Positions 54,270-63,216 are shown, counted from the stretch's first letter. The stretch is 64,000 bases of DNA from Legionella_C dresdenensis (GCF_042649825.1 NZ_JBHSAB010000001.1:496001-560000), one strand, 5' to 3'. Program-made: numbers and translations. The notes: generated by a model not told the origin, from the sequence alone.

Positions 54270-54382
54270 AATCCCTTTCCTTTAAAGGTTTTTTGCAAAC
54301 CCTCAGATGCCAGGGATGGCATCTGGGAGCGTCAGGATGACTTCATGCGTGTTTGCAAAAAACCTTTAAAGGAAAGGGATTA
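54270..54382. repeat. Long inverted repeat, MITE-like hairpin
   Basis: The 32-base left arm (54270-54301) and 31-base right arm (54352-54382) are reverse complements but for one base in the poly-A/T run. The arms share CCCTTTCCTTTAAAGG with its own internal palindrome CCTTTAAAGG. The 50-base loop holds a second short hairpin, CAGATGCC..GGCATCTG. TA borders both ends. Possibly a non-autonomous transposable element. Confidence 0.75.
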
Positions 54383-54429
54383 CCCGCTCTGAACTTACAA
54401 GGCATACGTGCCTGAACACGTGATAGAAA

Positions 54430-54456
54430 CCTTGATTACGCTTCGCTGCATCAAGG
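54430..54456. repeat. Short hairpin CCTTGAT..ATCAAGG
   Basis: 7-bp stem with a 13-base loop containing TACGCTTCGCTGC. Part of this sequence (AACCTTGATTAC) also occurs at 37815 next to the other structured repeat, so it is probably a dispersed family. Confidence 0.45.
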
Positions 54457-54640
54457 CTACTCTCTATTTGTTCAACAAAGCCCGGGGGCTCAGACCGAAC
54501 AGATATAAGTTTTACACCCCAACGCTTTTTAAATAAAGCCCCAACTTTTAAACAAACAATTCCTCCTTTTGACACTGTCGGACTCTATTCACAAAACACC
54601 CACATTTTATCCACAGGATATTCTCTTGTAATCGAATCAA

Positions 54641-54701
54641 AAACTAAATATAGTATCCATTCTTGTGTCTTCACTACTATATATTGTTTTCATGCTATAC
54701 T
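54641..54701 (+). promoter_or_regulatory. Two NrdR-box-like palindromes and extended -10 promoter of nrdAB
   Basis: AAACTAAATATAGTAT (54641-54656) and CTACTATATATTGTTT (54674-54689) each match about 13 of 16 positions of the NrdR consensus ACACWATATATWGTGT. They lie 33 bases apart, about three helical turns, the spacing usual for paired NrdR boxes. The second box covers the -35 area of an extended -10 promoter, TGCTATACT (54693-54701). Repression by dATP-bound NrdR is inferred. Confidence 0.6.
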
Positions 54702-54761
54702 TATAAAGTAGTGGATAAGTTTTAAAAAACATTGACAAAACTTATTTTCCGTGGAGCAAAA

Positions 54762-57587
54762 ATGTCATCAGAACTTCTTGATTCGGTAAAAGATGTGCCG
54801 TACACAAGTCAACTGGAATTGACCGCGAACGCCCCTGGCTTATTGAAAATCATTAAGCGTAACCGTAAGGTTGTCAGCTATGATGAAAGAAAAATAAGGG
54901 TCGCCATTACTAAAGCATTTATTGCTGAAGAAGGCGCCAGTGCCGCAGCGTCTAATCGCATTCATCAGGAAATTGATGAAATCACTCAGCAGATTACTCA
55001 GGTTTTTAAACGCCGTTTTACTTCTGGCGGCACGATTGATATTGAGGAAATCCAGGATCAGGTTGAACTTGCTCTGATGCGTAACGGCCATTATAAAGTT
55101 GCCCGCCGTTATGTTGTATACCGCGAAGAACACCGCAAAGCGCGTGAAACAAAACTGCAACAGGATGCTGCTGAAAGTAAGGCTATCCTGATTACCATGC
55201 CCAATGGCGAACTGGAGCCGCTGGATATGGAGCGCGTGCAGACAATTGTTAATGAAGCATGCCGCGATCTGGATAATGTTGATGCAGAGCCGGTTATTAA
55301 AGATGCGCTGCGTAATCTCTACAATCAGGCCAAACTGGATGAAGTGCATAAAGCGTTGATTATGGCTGCACGTGCACTGGTTGAAAAAGAGCCTAACTAT
55401 ACTTATGTAAGCGCCCGTTTACTGCTTGATAGCCAACGCAGTGAAGCGCTGACCAAACTGGGTATGCAACACGAAGCGACATTTGATGAAATGATTGCGC
55501 TGTATCCTGCTTACTTTAAAACCTATATTGCTCAAGGTATTAAACAAGGTATTCTGGATTACAAACTTGGCGAATTTGATCTCGATAAACTGGCAAAAGC
55601 ATTGTTGCCCAAGCGTGATATGCAGTTTACCTATCTGAGCCTGCAAACGCTTTACGATCGTTATTTCATCCATGAGCGCGGCGTACGCTATGAATTACCG
55701 CAAGCTTTCTTTATGCGGGTAGCGATGGGGCTGGCAATCAGAGAACAAAACCGTGAAGAAAAAGCTATTGAATTTTACACCCTGCTTTCTTCCTTTGATT
55801 ATATGGCTTCGACACCAACTCTGTTTAACGCTGGTACAGTCAGACCGCAATTATCAAGTTGCTATCTGACCACCGTACCGGATGACCTGGACGGCATATA
55901 CGGCGCGATAAAAGACAATGCCCTGCTCTCCAAGTTTGCCGGCGGTCTGGGTAATGACTGGACGCCTGTGCGTGCTATGGGCGCACACATTAAAGGTACA
56001 AACGGCAAGTCGCAAGGTGTTGTTCCTTTCTTAAATGTTGCTGACGCGACAGCAGTTGCAGTTAATCAGGGCGGTAAACGTAAAGGCGCTGTCTGCGCTT
56101 ACCTGGAATGCTGGCATCGGGATGTTGAAGAGTTTCTGGAGCTGCGTAAAAACACGGGCGATGATCGCCGCCGTACACACGACATGAACACCGCGCTCTG
56201 GATTCCAGACCTGTTTATGAAACGGGTTGAAGAAGAAGGCGACTGGACTCTGTTCTCTCCTGATGAGGCCCCGGAACTGCATGACCGCTATGGTAAAGAT
56301 TTTGAAACCATGTATGTTGAGTGTGAGGAAAAAGCCAGACGCGGCGAGATTCGTAACGCCCGGACATTACCAGCAGTAAAACTCTGGCGTAAAATGCTGT
56401 CCATGCTGTTTGAAACAGGTCATCCCTGGATCACTTTTAAAGATCCCTGTAACCTGCGTTCACCGCAACAGCATGCCGGCGTTATCCACAGTTCCAATCT
56501 CTGTACCGAGATTACACTGAATACGTCTGCCGATGAAATCGCGGTCTGTAACCTGGGCAGCGTCAATCTCCCGGCTCATATTAAAGACGGCAAACTGGAT
56601 AAAGAAAAGTTAAAGCGCACGATTAAAACAGCAATCCGCATGTTGGATAACGTGATTGATATTAACTACTATTCTGTACCTCAGGCTCGTAACTCTAACC
56701 TTAAACACCGGCCAATCGGTATGGGTATGATGGGCTTCCAGGATGCGTTGTATGAATTGAAACTCGATTATGCCTCACAGGCTGCGGTAGAATTTGCTGA
56801 TGAGTCTATGGAATTAATCAGTTACTACGCTATCGAATCATCCTGTGATTTGGCCAAAGAACGCGGCAGTTATTCTTCTTATGAAGGATCGCTGTGGAGC
56901 AAAGGTATTCTGCCGATTGACTCGATTAATCTGCTGCAGCAGACTCGTGCGCAATACCTCGAACAGGATCGTTCGCAACGGCTGGATTGGGAAAGCCTGC
57001 GAGTGAAAGTTCGCACTCAGGGCATGCGTAACTCCAATGTTATGGCAATTGCGCCAACTGCGACAATTTCCAATATTTGCGGTGTATCGCAATCGATTGA
57101 GCCGACTTACCAGAATCTGTATGTGAAATCTAACCTTTCTGGCGAGTTTACCGTGATTAATCCTTATCTGGTTGCTGATCTGAAAGCGCTTAACCTGTGG
57201 GATGAGGTAATGGTTAACGACCTGAAATACTTTAATGGCAGCGTACAACCCATTAACCGTATTCCAGCGGCGCTGAAAGCGCGTTATGCCACTGCTTTTG
57301 AAATTGATCCAATGTGGCTGGTTGAAGCGGGCTCACGCCGTCAGAAATGGATTGATCAAGCGCAATCACTGAATATTTATATGGCTAAACCATCCGGCAA
57401 AAAACTGGATCAGCTATACAAGCATGCCTGGATAAGAGGCTTAAAAACAACTTATTACTTACGCAGCTTAGGCGCCACCAACGCTGAAAAATCAACCGTT
57501 ACCGATGGCGCACTTAACGCAGTCAAGATTGAGGCTGAACCTAAAGTATGTTCAATCCTTGATCCGGATTGTGAAGCCTGCCAATAA
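54762..57587 (+). CDS. nrdA: Ribonucleoside-diphosphate reductase class Ia, alpha subunit
   Basis: NrdA reduces ribonucleoside diphosphates to deoxy forms. The product is 941 residues from ATG 54762 (GGAG five bases upstream; frame open to TTG 54732). Two ATP-cone domains lie at the N-terminus (NRKVVSYDERKIRVAITKAF near 30 and LEPLDMERVQTIVNEACRDL near 150); activity is controlled by ATP/dATP binding there. The catalytic barrel has the reducible cysteine LSSCYLTT, the radical-cysteine region NLCTEITLNT, SVNLP, and PTATISNICGVS. The C-terminal CxxC tail is CSILDPDCEACQ. The doubled cone makes it like the Pseudomonas aeruginosa enzyme and longer than E. coli NrdA. Confidence 0.96.
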   Translation: MSSELLDSVKDVPYTSQLELTANAPGLLKIIKRNRKVVSYDERKIRVAITKAFIAEEGASAAASNRIHQEIDEITQQITQVFKRRFTSGGTIDIEEIQDQVELALMRNGHYKVARRYVVYREEHRKARETKLQQDAAESKAILITMPNGELEPLDMERVQTIVNEACRDLDNVDAEPVIKDALRNLYNQAKLDEVHKALIMAARALVEKEPNYTYVSARLLLDSQRSEALTKLGMQHEATFDEMIALYPAYFKTYIAQGIKQGILDYKLGEFDLDKLAKALLPKRDMQFTYLSLQTLYDRYFIHERGVRYELPQAFFMRVAMGLAIREQNREEKAIEFYTLLSSFDYMASTPTLFNAGTVRPQLSSCYLTTVPDDLDGIYGAIKDNALLSKFAGGLGNDWTPVRAMGAHIKGTNGKSQGVVPFLNVADATAVAVNQGGKRKGAVCAYLECWHRDVEEFLELRKNTGDDRRRTHDMNTALWIPDLFMKRVEEEGDWTLFSPDEAPELHDRYGKDFETMYVECEEKARRGEIRNARTLPAVKLWRKMLSMLFETGHPWITFKDPCNLRSPQQHAGVIHSSNLCTEITLNTSADEIAVCNLGSVNLPAHIKDGKLDKEKLKRTIKTAIRMLDNVIDINYYSVPQARNSNLKHRPIGMGMMGFQDALYELKLDYASQAAVEFADESMELISYYAIESSCDLAKERGSYSSYEGSLWSKGILPIDSINLLQQTRAQYLEQDRSQRLDWESLRVKVRTQGMRNSNVMAIAPTATISNICGVSQSIEPTYQNLYVKSNLSGEFTVINPYLVADLKALNLWDEVMVNDLKYFNGSVQPINRIPAALKARYATAFEIDPMWLVEAGSRRQKWIDQAQSLNIYMAKPSGKKLDQLYKHAWIRGLKTTYYLRSLGATNAEKSTVTDGALNAVKIEAEPKVCSILDPDCEACQ

Positions 57588-57600
57588 GAGGAGAATACTA

Positions 57601-58710
57601 ATGTCATTATCAACCCTTGAAGCTGAAGCCCTCCAAAGGGGGGCAACAGGACTTGAGACTCTGGAAATGGGGGCTCACCGTATCCATGTTGACGATAAGC
57701 AAATTATTAATTGCCGTGCTGACCTGAATCAGTTGGTGCCCTTTAAATATACCTGGGCTTGGGATAAATACCTGAAAGCATGTGCTAACCACTGGATGCC
57801 CAATGAAATCAATATGAGCGCTGACGTTGCCCTGTGGAAAGATCCGTTTGGGCTTACTGAAGATGAGCGCTTGATTGTTATGCGTAATCTGGGCTTTTTC
57901 TCAACAGCAGATTCGCTGGTTGCCAATAACCTGGTACTGGCTGTTTATCGCCATATTACCAATCCGGAATGCCGTCAATACCTGCTGAGACAGGCATTCG
58001 AAGAAGCATTGCATACTCATGCCTATCAGTATGTCATTGAAAGCCTTGGACTCGATCAGGCCGAAGTATTCAACATGTATCGCGAAGTACCCTCTGTTGC
58101 GACGAAAGCGGCATGGGCCTTACCGTTTACTCAGAGCCTGGGCGATTCAAACTTCCGTACCGGCACGCCTGAAAATGATCAACGCCTGCTGCGTGACCTG
58201 ATTGCGTTTTATGTCGTCTTTGAAGGTATTTTCTTCTACGTCGGCTTTACCCAGATTCTGTCTATGGGCAGACGTAACAAGATGGTTGGTACTTCTGAGC
58301 AATTCCAATATATTCTGCGTGATGAATCAATGCACATGAATTTTGGTATTGACGTTATTAACCAGATCAAAATTGAAAATCCGCATTTGTGGACCCCTGC
58401 TTTCAAAGAGGAAATGATTCAAATGATCAAAGAAGGCGTTGAGCTTGAGTATCAATACGCCAAGGACACTATGCCGAACGGTATCCTTGGTATGAATGCA
58501 GAAATGTTTGAGCACTATCTGCACTTTATTGCCAATCGCCGTCTCACTCAAATCGGCCTCCCAGAGCAATATCCAGGGGCAGAAAATCCATTCCCATGGA
58601 TGAGTGAAATGCTGGACTTAAAGAAAGAAAAGAATTTCTTTGAAACCCGCGTCATCGAATACCAGGCAGGCGGAACGCTGAGCTGGGATGATGAGGAAGA
58701 ACAGTCTTAA
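57601..58710 (+). CDS. nrdB: Ribonucleoside-diphosphate reductase class Ia, beta subunit
   Basis: NrdB houses the diiron-tyrosyl radical cofactor. The 369 residues start at ATG 57601 with AGAGGAG upstream, 13 bases after nrdA. The diiron ligand motifs are visible as STADS, QAFEEALHTHAYQYV and RDESMHMNFGIDV. The C-terminal tail, which docks into NrdA, ends LSWDDEEEQS. The early stretch EALQRGATGLETLEMGAHRI is a short N-terminal extension common in Pseudomonas and Legionella NrdB. Confidence 0.96.
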   Translation: MSLSTLEAEALQRGATGLETLEMGAHRIHVDDKQIINCRADLNQLVPFKYTWAWDKYLKACANHWMPNEINMSADVALWKDPFGLTEDERLIVMRNLGFFSTADSLVANNLVLAVYRHITNPECRQYLLRQAFEEALHTHAYQYVIESLGLDQAEVFNMYREVPSVATKAAWALPFTQSLGDSNFRTGTPENDQRLLRDLIAFYVVFEGIFFYVGFTQILSMGRRNKMVGTSEQFQYILRDESMHMNFGIDVINQIKIENPHLWTPAFKEEMIQMIKEGVELEYQYAKDTMPNGILGMNAEMFEHYLHFIANRRLTQIGLPEQYPGAENPFPWMSEMLDLKKEKNFFETRVIEYQAGGTLSWDDEEEQS

Positions 58711-58726
58711 TCGCAGTCGTACCCAT

Positions 58727-58753
58727 GGAGCCAAGAGAATTTTCTTTGGCTCC
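58727..58753 (+). terminator. Terminator hairpin after nrdB
   Basis: GGAGCCAAGAGAA pairs with TTCTTTGGCTCC with one unpaired base, followed by TTCCTGTTGTTT. It lies 16 bases after the nrdB stop. Confidence 0.65.
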
Positions 58754-58824
58754 TTCCTGTTGTTTACCCTTGCCAGACTAACGTATATACTTGCCTGTAA
58801 ATTATCTTTGAATTCTGACAATTT

Positions 58825-60201
58825 ATGAGTATCAGTCTTTTTGATTTGTTTTCTATTGGAATAGGACCTTCAAGCTCACATACTGTCGGCCCTATGCTCT
58901 CCGCCAATGCATTTTTACAGTTACTGCAGGAGCAGAGCCTGTTCGATGCCGCTGCCAGAGTCAAAATAGAATTGTATGGTTCTCTAGCCTTAACCGGTAA
59001 AGGTCATGGTACTGATAAGGCAATCCTGAATGGCCTGGAAGGTCAGGCGCCGGAAACAGTTGATCCGGACACCATGGTACCGCGTATGCGTGAAATTATA
59101 AGTTCGCAGACACTTAAGCTTGGCGGTACGAAAACTATCCCGTTTAACGATACCAGTGATTTTTTATTCCTGCAAAAAGAATTGCTGCCCAAACATAGTA
59201 ACGGCATGCGTTTCAGCGCTTATGATGACCAGAACAGACTGTTGGTTGCTCAGGTCTATTATTCAATCGGCGGTGGTTTTATTATCACTGAGGAAAAGTT
59301 TGATCAAGCCTGTGCTGAAACAATATCGTTGCCCTACCCTTTTTCAACGGCATTTGAATTATTACAATTATGCGAACAGAACAAATTAACCATTGCCGAA
59401 CTGATGATGGCCAATGAGTTAACCTGGCGTGATCGCAATAGCGTAGAACAAGGTATTCTGGCAATAGCCAAAGTGATGAATGACTGTATTGACAATGGTT
59501 GCCATCATCCGGGTATTTTACCAGGTGGATTATTATTGAAACGGCGTGCGCCTGAACTTTATCAAAAACTGATTAAACACCAGGGCATACCCAGTATATT
59601 TGAACAGTCTGACATTATGAACCGTCTTAATCTGTATGCCATGGCGGTGAATGAAGAGAATGCGGCAGGCGGACGTATTGTAACCGCTCCGACCAATGGA
59701 GCAGCGGGAATTATTCCGGCCGTATTGCGTTATTGTCAGGAGGCTCATGCCAAATTAAGCAACGAAGACATTTATGCTTATTTCCTGACGGCAGCGGCGA
59801 TAGGTATTTTATACAAAAAAGGCGCTTCAATTTCTGGCGCTGAAGTGGGATGCCAGGGTGAAGTCGGGGTTGCCTCTTCCATGGCGGCAGCTGGTTTAAC
59901 CGCAGTCCTGGGCGGTACTATCGGCCAGATTGAGAATGCCGCGGAAATTGCCATGGAACATCATCTGGGCATGACTTGCGACCCGGTATTAGGCCTGGTA
60001 CAAATCCCCTGCATTGAACGCAACGCCATGGGCGCAGTTAAAGCGGTTAATGCCTCCCGGATGGCATTGATTGGTGATGGCCAGCATCAGATTTCACTGG
60101 ATAAAGTAATAAAAACGATGAAGCAGACTGGTATGGATATGCAAAGTATCTATAAAGAAACATCCATGGGTGGGTTGGCAGTTAACCTGCCAGAATGCTA
60201 G
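58825..60201 (+). CDS. sdaA: L-serine dehydratase (single-chain, Fe-S type)
   Basis: SdaA deaminates L-serine to pyruvate and ammonia with a [4Fe-4S] cluster; serine is a main carbon source for Legionella. The 458 residues start with the substrate-binding loop SIGIGPSSSHTVGPM. They carry the cluster cysteines in GCQGEVG and MTCDPVLGLVQIPCIERN, and a C-terminal ETSMGGLAVN. The single-chain alpha/beta fusion is the gammaproteobacterial form. The ATG has only a weak ribosome site. The gene ends 28 bases before sugE. Confidence 0.95.
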   Translation: MSISLFDLFSIGIGPSSSHTVGPMLSANAFLQLLQEQSLFDAAARVKIELYGSLALTGKGHGTDKAILNGLEGQAPETVDPDTMVPRMREIISSQTLKLGGTKTIPFNDTSDFLFLQKELLPKHSNGMRFSAYDDQNRLLVAQVYYSIGGGFIITEEKFDQACAETISLPYPFSTAFELLQLCEQNKLTIAELMMANELTWRDRNSVEQGILAIAKVMNDCIDNGCHHPGILPGGLLLKRRAPELYQKLIKHQGIPSIFEQSDIMNRLNLYAMAVNEENAAGGRIVTAPTNGAAGIIPAVLRYCQEAHAKLSNEDIYAYFLTAAAIGILYKKGASISGAEVGCQGEVGVASSMAAAGLTAVLGGTIGQIENAAEIAMEHHLGMTCDPVLGLVQIPCIERNAMGAVKAVNASRMALIGDGQHQISLDKVIKTMKQTGMDMQSIYKETSMGGLAVNLPEC

Positions 60202-60229
60202 TCAACAGAGTATGATATAGGAAGCAGTC

Positions 60230-60550
60230 ATGGCCTGGATTTGTTTAATATTAGCCGGAATTTTTGAAGTGATATGGGCAGTTGCCTTGAAGCACACCGC
60301 TGGATTTACCAAACTTTATCCCTCAATTATTACGCTTACCGGTGCAGTAATAAGCTTTATACTGCTGGCCCAGTCCTTCAAAACTCTGCCGATTGGAACC
60401 GCCTATGCGATCTGGACAGGCATTGGAGCCGTTGGTACTGTTATTTATGGTATTTATTTTCTTGGTGAACCTGCTACTTTCATTCGGATGGGCTGTATTC
60501 TTTTAATCATATTCGCCATTATTGGTTTAAAAATAACTCACCACGGATAA
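60230..60550 (+). CDS. sugE: SMR-family exporter SugE/Gdx (guanidinium)
   Basis: The 106 residues form four membrane helices of the small multidrug resistance type, used as an antiparallel dimer. The glutamate essential for transport is Glu13 in LILAGIFEVIWAVALKH. The motif AVALKHTAGFTKLYPS is specific for the Gdx/SugE branch, which exports guanidinium rather than drug cations. Helix 3 has IGTAYAIWTGIGAVGT. There is no guanidine riboswitch in the short gap after sdaA. Confidence 0.94.
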   Translation: MAWICLILAGIFEVIWAVALKHTAGFTKLYPSIITLTGAVISFILLAQSFKTLPIGTAYAIWTGIGAVGTVIYGIYFLGEPATFIRMGCILLIIFAIIGLKITHHG

Positions 60551-60584
60551 GTATGCTCGTTTCCCTTTCTCGATATCATCGTAG

Positions 60585-60676
60585 GTTGAGTCGTTCTGAC
60601 CCAACATAACAATTTTCAATATTGACTGGAGCCTGGTTATTTGAGCATGATCATTGTTGGGTCGGAACGACCCAAC
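60585..60676. repeat. Two R1 hairpins in inverted orientation (60585-60605 and 60656-60676)
   Basis: GTTGAGTCGTTCTGACCCAAC and, 50 bases later, GTTGGGTCGGAACGACCCAAC. Their flanks, GTAGG before the first and CCTAC after the second, are inverted. The pair therefore forms one large composite hairpin after sugE. The rest of the gap, 60677-60774, is AT-rich with no other signal. Confidence 0.7.
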
Positions 60677-60774
60677 CTACTAACTCATTCTTTTTAAACG
60701 AAAATAAAAATCCAATTTGATTATTAATTAATCACAAATTATACTTTTACTTAAAATAATTATCGGACAGTATC

Positions 60775-61734
60775 ATGGCAGAACAAGTGAAGGACCTGCG
60801 TGAAACCATTGATAATCAGGATATTAAGCAGTTGGAAAAGTTTTTAAAAGAAAATCCGCTCTTTGATTTAAACCATATTACAGCGAATGGATTATCTGCA
60901 TTGTGGTGGGCTATTACACCGAATGACGATCAACCCTTATCCAAAGCAATTATTGCCTGCCTGCTGGAGAGCGGCCGCATTAATCCTGCTCAACCGTATT
61001 GTGGCTTTACGCCGTTTGCCGCTCTTCAAAGCCAGGATAATACCGCGGATATTCTGATAATGCTTCAGGACTGCCTGTACCGTCAGGCAACCCAACCAGC
61101 TCCCTTCTCAGGCCAGCCAGCAGCAGACAACGTAACCCTACCATCGCTGCAGGAATGGGAGATTAGCGATCAGGTATTTATTAATAGTGATTTACGCGGT
61201 ACCGATTTGGCAACGGTTGATCTGAGTAATGTCACGTTCAAACAATGCGACTTGCGGTTAACTGGTATAGAGCTCAACCCAACCATCACTGCTGACCATA
61301 TCAGAACGAATAAAATTGATGAGAAATTTCTTAAAATTGCCATCACTCTCAGGAATTTGGCAGCGGTGAAAGCTGCTCTTGCCAAAGGCAGTTTAACCAC
61401 TAATCCGCTTTGGGAAAGCAAGGGCTGCCATCCAACCTTGCTGCATCAGGCAATCTGGCATTGGGAAAATGATCTGGATACTGAAATCATCCGGGAAATA
61501 CTTGCCAGCTCCTGGTGTGTTCCTGATATTTTGACTGAAAATAATGAATTTTCTGGTAATGTATTGGAACTTGCCTGTGCCAGGAATAATTTAGCTGTGG
61601 TTAAATTACTGTTAAAAAATCCTGGTTGCGCTGAAAAATGTCTGGGGAGTATTGATCCGAAGCATTATGCCGTGTCTGATGAGTTGAAAAAGGAATTGAT
61701 TAAGGCGATTGCGCAGATTCGGAAATATCGTTAA
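60775..61734 (+). CDS. Ankyrin-like repeat protein, candidate effector
   Basis: The 319 residues include helix-pair repeats of ankyrin type: LRETIDNQDIKQLEKFLKEN, ITANGLSALWWAIT, TLLHQAIWHWENDLDTEII and NVLELACARNNLAVVKLLLK. In the middle is a short stretch like pentapeptide repeats (SDLRGTDLATVDLSNVTFKQ, then CDLRLTGIEL). It has no export signal. ATG 60775 has GGACAG upstream. Ankyrin proteins are a main class of Legionella effectors, but not every one is translocated, so the function is unproven. Confidence 0.72.
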   Translation: MAEQVKDLRETIDNQDIKQLEKFLKENPLFDLNHITANGLSALWWAITPNDDQPLSKAIIACLLESGRINPAQPYCGFTPFAALQSQDNTADILIMLQDCLYRQATQPAPFSGQPAADNVTLPSLQEWEISDQVFINSDLRGTDLATVDLSNVTFKQCDLRLTGIELNPTITADHIRTNKIDEKFLKIAITLRNLAAVKAALAKGSLTTNPLWESKGCHPTLLHQAIWHWENDLDTEIIREILASSWCVPDILTENNEFSGNVLELACARNNLAVVKLLLKNPGCAEKCLGSIDPKHYAVSDELKKELIKAIAQIRKYR

Positions 61735-61752
61735 GTGTTTATCAAAGGATGT

Positions 61753-61935
61753 GTTGGGGCTGTAAAGCCCATAGCCGTCAAGCAAAGGAATTAAATTTCT
61801 ACATTTCATAACATCGTTCGGGCTGAGGAAGCGCTTTAGCGCTGTCTCGAAGCCTGTGGTACAGTGCCACGCCTTCGAGACAAATGCTCCGCATTTTCCT
61901 CAGGCCGAACGAATATCGGCTGTAAAGCCTAACAC
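61753..61935. mobile_element. Second copy of the cloverleaf structured repeat, inverted
   Basis: The core 61815-61911 equals the reverse complement of 37643-37739 at all 97 positions. The left flank 61753-61814 matches the reverse complement of about 37740-37800 with roughly 88% identity, including the end motif AAAGCCCATAGCCGTCAAGC. The right side is shorter here and stops after GGCTGTAAAGCCTAACAC, so this copy lacks the second terminal repeat. It fills the gap between the convergent ankyrin-like gene and tilS. Confidence 0.8.
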
Positions 61936-61944
61936 TCAATAAAC

Positions 61945-63216
61945 CTACCCATTATCTATGCTGTAAACATCACTGCCTGACTCGGCGTAAAAATCATCAC
62001 TAATTGCATAACCTGTAATCGCTGCCAGTTTATCATTGATATAGAGAAATGGAATCTGATTGCGCTGCCAATGTGGAATCTGCCATTCCTGCAACAATTT
62101 TTTCACCGCTTTGGTCTGGCCGTGCCAGCGCATATGTTCTCCGCCAGAGCGAAAACGGATAATGATTTTACTGTCTGGCGTTATTTTTATTCCCTGCTCG
62201 CTTTTTATCGCCGTCAGTGAGCCATAGGGAAGCGGTAATGGATTAGGAAAATCATTCCATTCCAATTGGCTGTTATTAACCAGTTTCTCTTTTAGCAGAT
62301 ATAATTTCTGCTGATGCCTTTTTATCCGATTATCCAGCCAGGCAATCTCTGAAACACTGCCCGCTTTAGCATGAATTACTTCGGGGTAAATGCGGTTAAA
62401 CGTCACGGTATCCGGCAAGCGGACTTTATTGGACTTAAGCCACACCCGAAGTACATTGTTTGCTCGCTGCCAGTCCAGATTATTTAAATATTTCAATGGC
62501 AGTTCTGTACCCGTTATTTCCAGGCAATCAAGAACCGCAAGCTGTTCAAGCAAGTCCTGCCCCTGCTGACAATGATTGGCTGTACGGGCAATAGTAGCCT
62601 GCACATTTGGCCACCGCGTCTGGATTAATGGCATGAGTTGATTACGGATAAAATTTCTGGAAAAATCACTGCTCAGATTGCTTTCATCATCAATCCATTG
62701 CAATTGATGCAATACGGCGTATTGTTCAAGTTGCTGACGGGAAAAATTCAGCAATGGCCTGGCCAGTATCCCCTTTTCAAGCGCTTTGATTGCTGGCATT
62801 GCCGCCAGACCGCTAATGCCTGCACCACGAAACAAATGCAATAACAGTGTTTCAGCCTGATCATCCCGATGGTGGGCCAATAATAAACAATCATCTTCAG
62901 TCAACAAGGATTGAAAGACTTGATAACGTGCCTCGCGGGCGCGTTCTTCAATATTGGCATCGCGAATAAATTCAACCTGCCTTGCTATAAAGGAAATATT
63001 GTGTTCCCGGCAAAATTGCTCGCAATGCAGTTGCCAGCTCAGGGCATTTTTGCTTATGCCGTGATTAATATGAACTGCTGTAATTTTGGAAAGTAAATCT
63101 GGCTGGCTGGCAAGAATATGCAGCAGTACGGTTGAATCCAGACCGCCGCTATATCCTATGTAGAGCTGGTTATAGCCTTTATAGGCCGGCCACCAGCCAG
63201 TCAGATCATTAGTCAC
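61945..63216 (-). CDS. tilS: tRNA(Ile)-lysidine synthase
   Basis: TilS converts the wobble C of the CAU-anticodon tRNA-Ile to lysidine, so AUA is read as isoleucine. The 423 residues hold the PP-loop YSGGLDSTVLLHIL, then VHINHGIS, an EERAREARYQVF helix, and LAHHRDDQAETLLLHLFRG. The C-terminal substrate-binding domains contain FRSGGEHMRWHGQTKAVKKL. Translation starts at GTG 63216, overlapping the accA stop by eight bases (GTGACTAA), which indicates coupling. The pairing with accA is usual in this group. Confidence 0.95.
   Translation of the reverse strand: MTNDLTGWWPAYKGYNQLYIGYSGGLDSTVLLHILASQPDLLSKITAVHINHGISKNALSWQLHCEQFCREHNISFIARQVEFIRDANIEERAREARYQVFQSLLTEDDCLLLAHHRDDQAETLLLHLFRGAGISGLAAMPAIKALEKGILARPLLNFSRQQLEQYAVLHQLQWIDDESNLSSDFSRNFIRNQLMPLIQTRWPNVQATIARTANHCQQGQDLLEQLAVLDCLEITGTELPLKYLNNLDWQRANNVLRVWLKSNKVRLPDTVTFNRIYPEVIHAKAGSVSEIAWLDNRIKRHQQKLYLLKEKLVNNSQLEWNDFPNPLPLPYGSLTAIKSEQGIKITPDSKIIIRFRSGGEHMRWHGQTKAVKKLLQEWQIPHWQRNQIPFLYINDKLAAITGYAISDDFYAESGSDVYSIDNG

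Noticed and set aside
54840..55349. 169-codon minus-strand frame inside nrdA
   Set aside because: Antisense shadow of the ATP-cone region of nrdA, not protein-like.
60202..60229. Guanidine riboswitch before sugE
   Set aside because: The gap after sdaA is only 28 bases, too short for any known guanidine riboswitch class.
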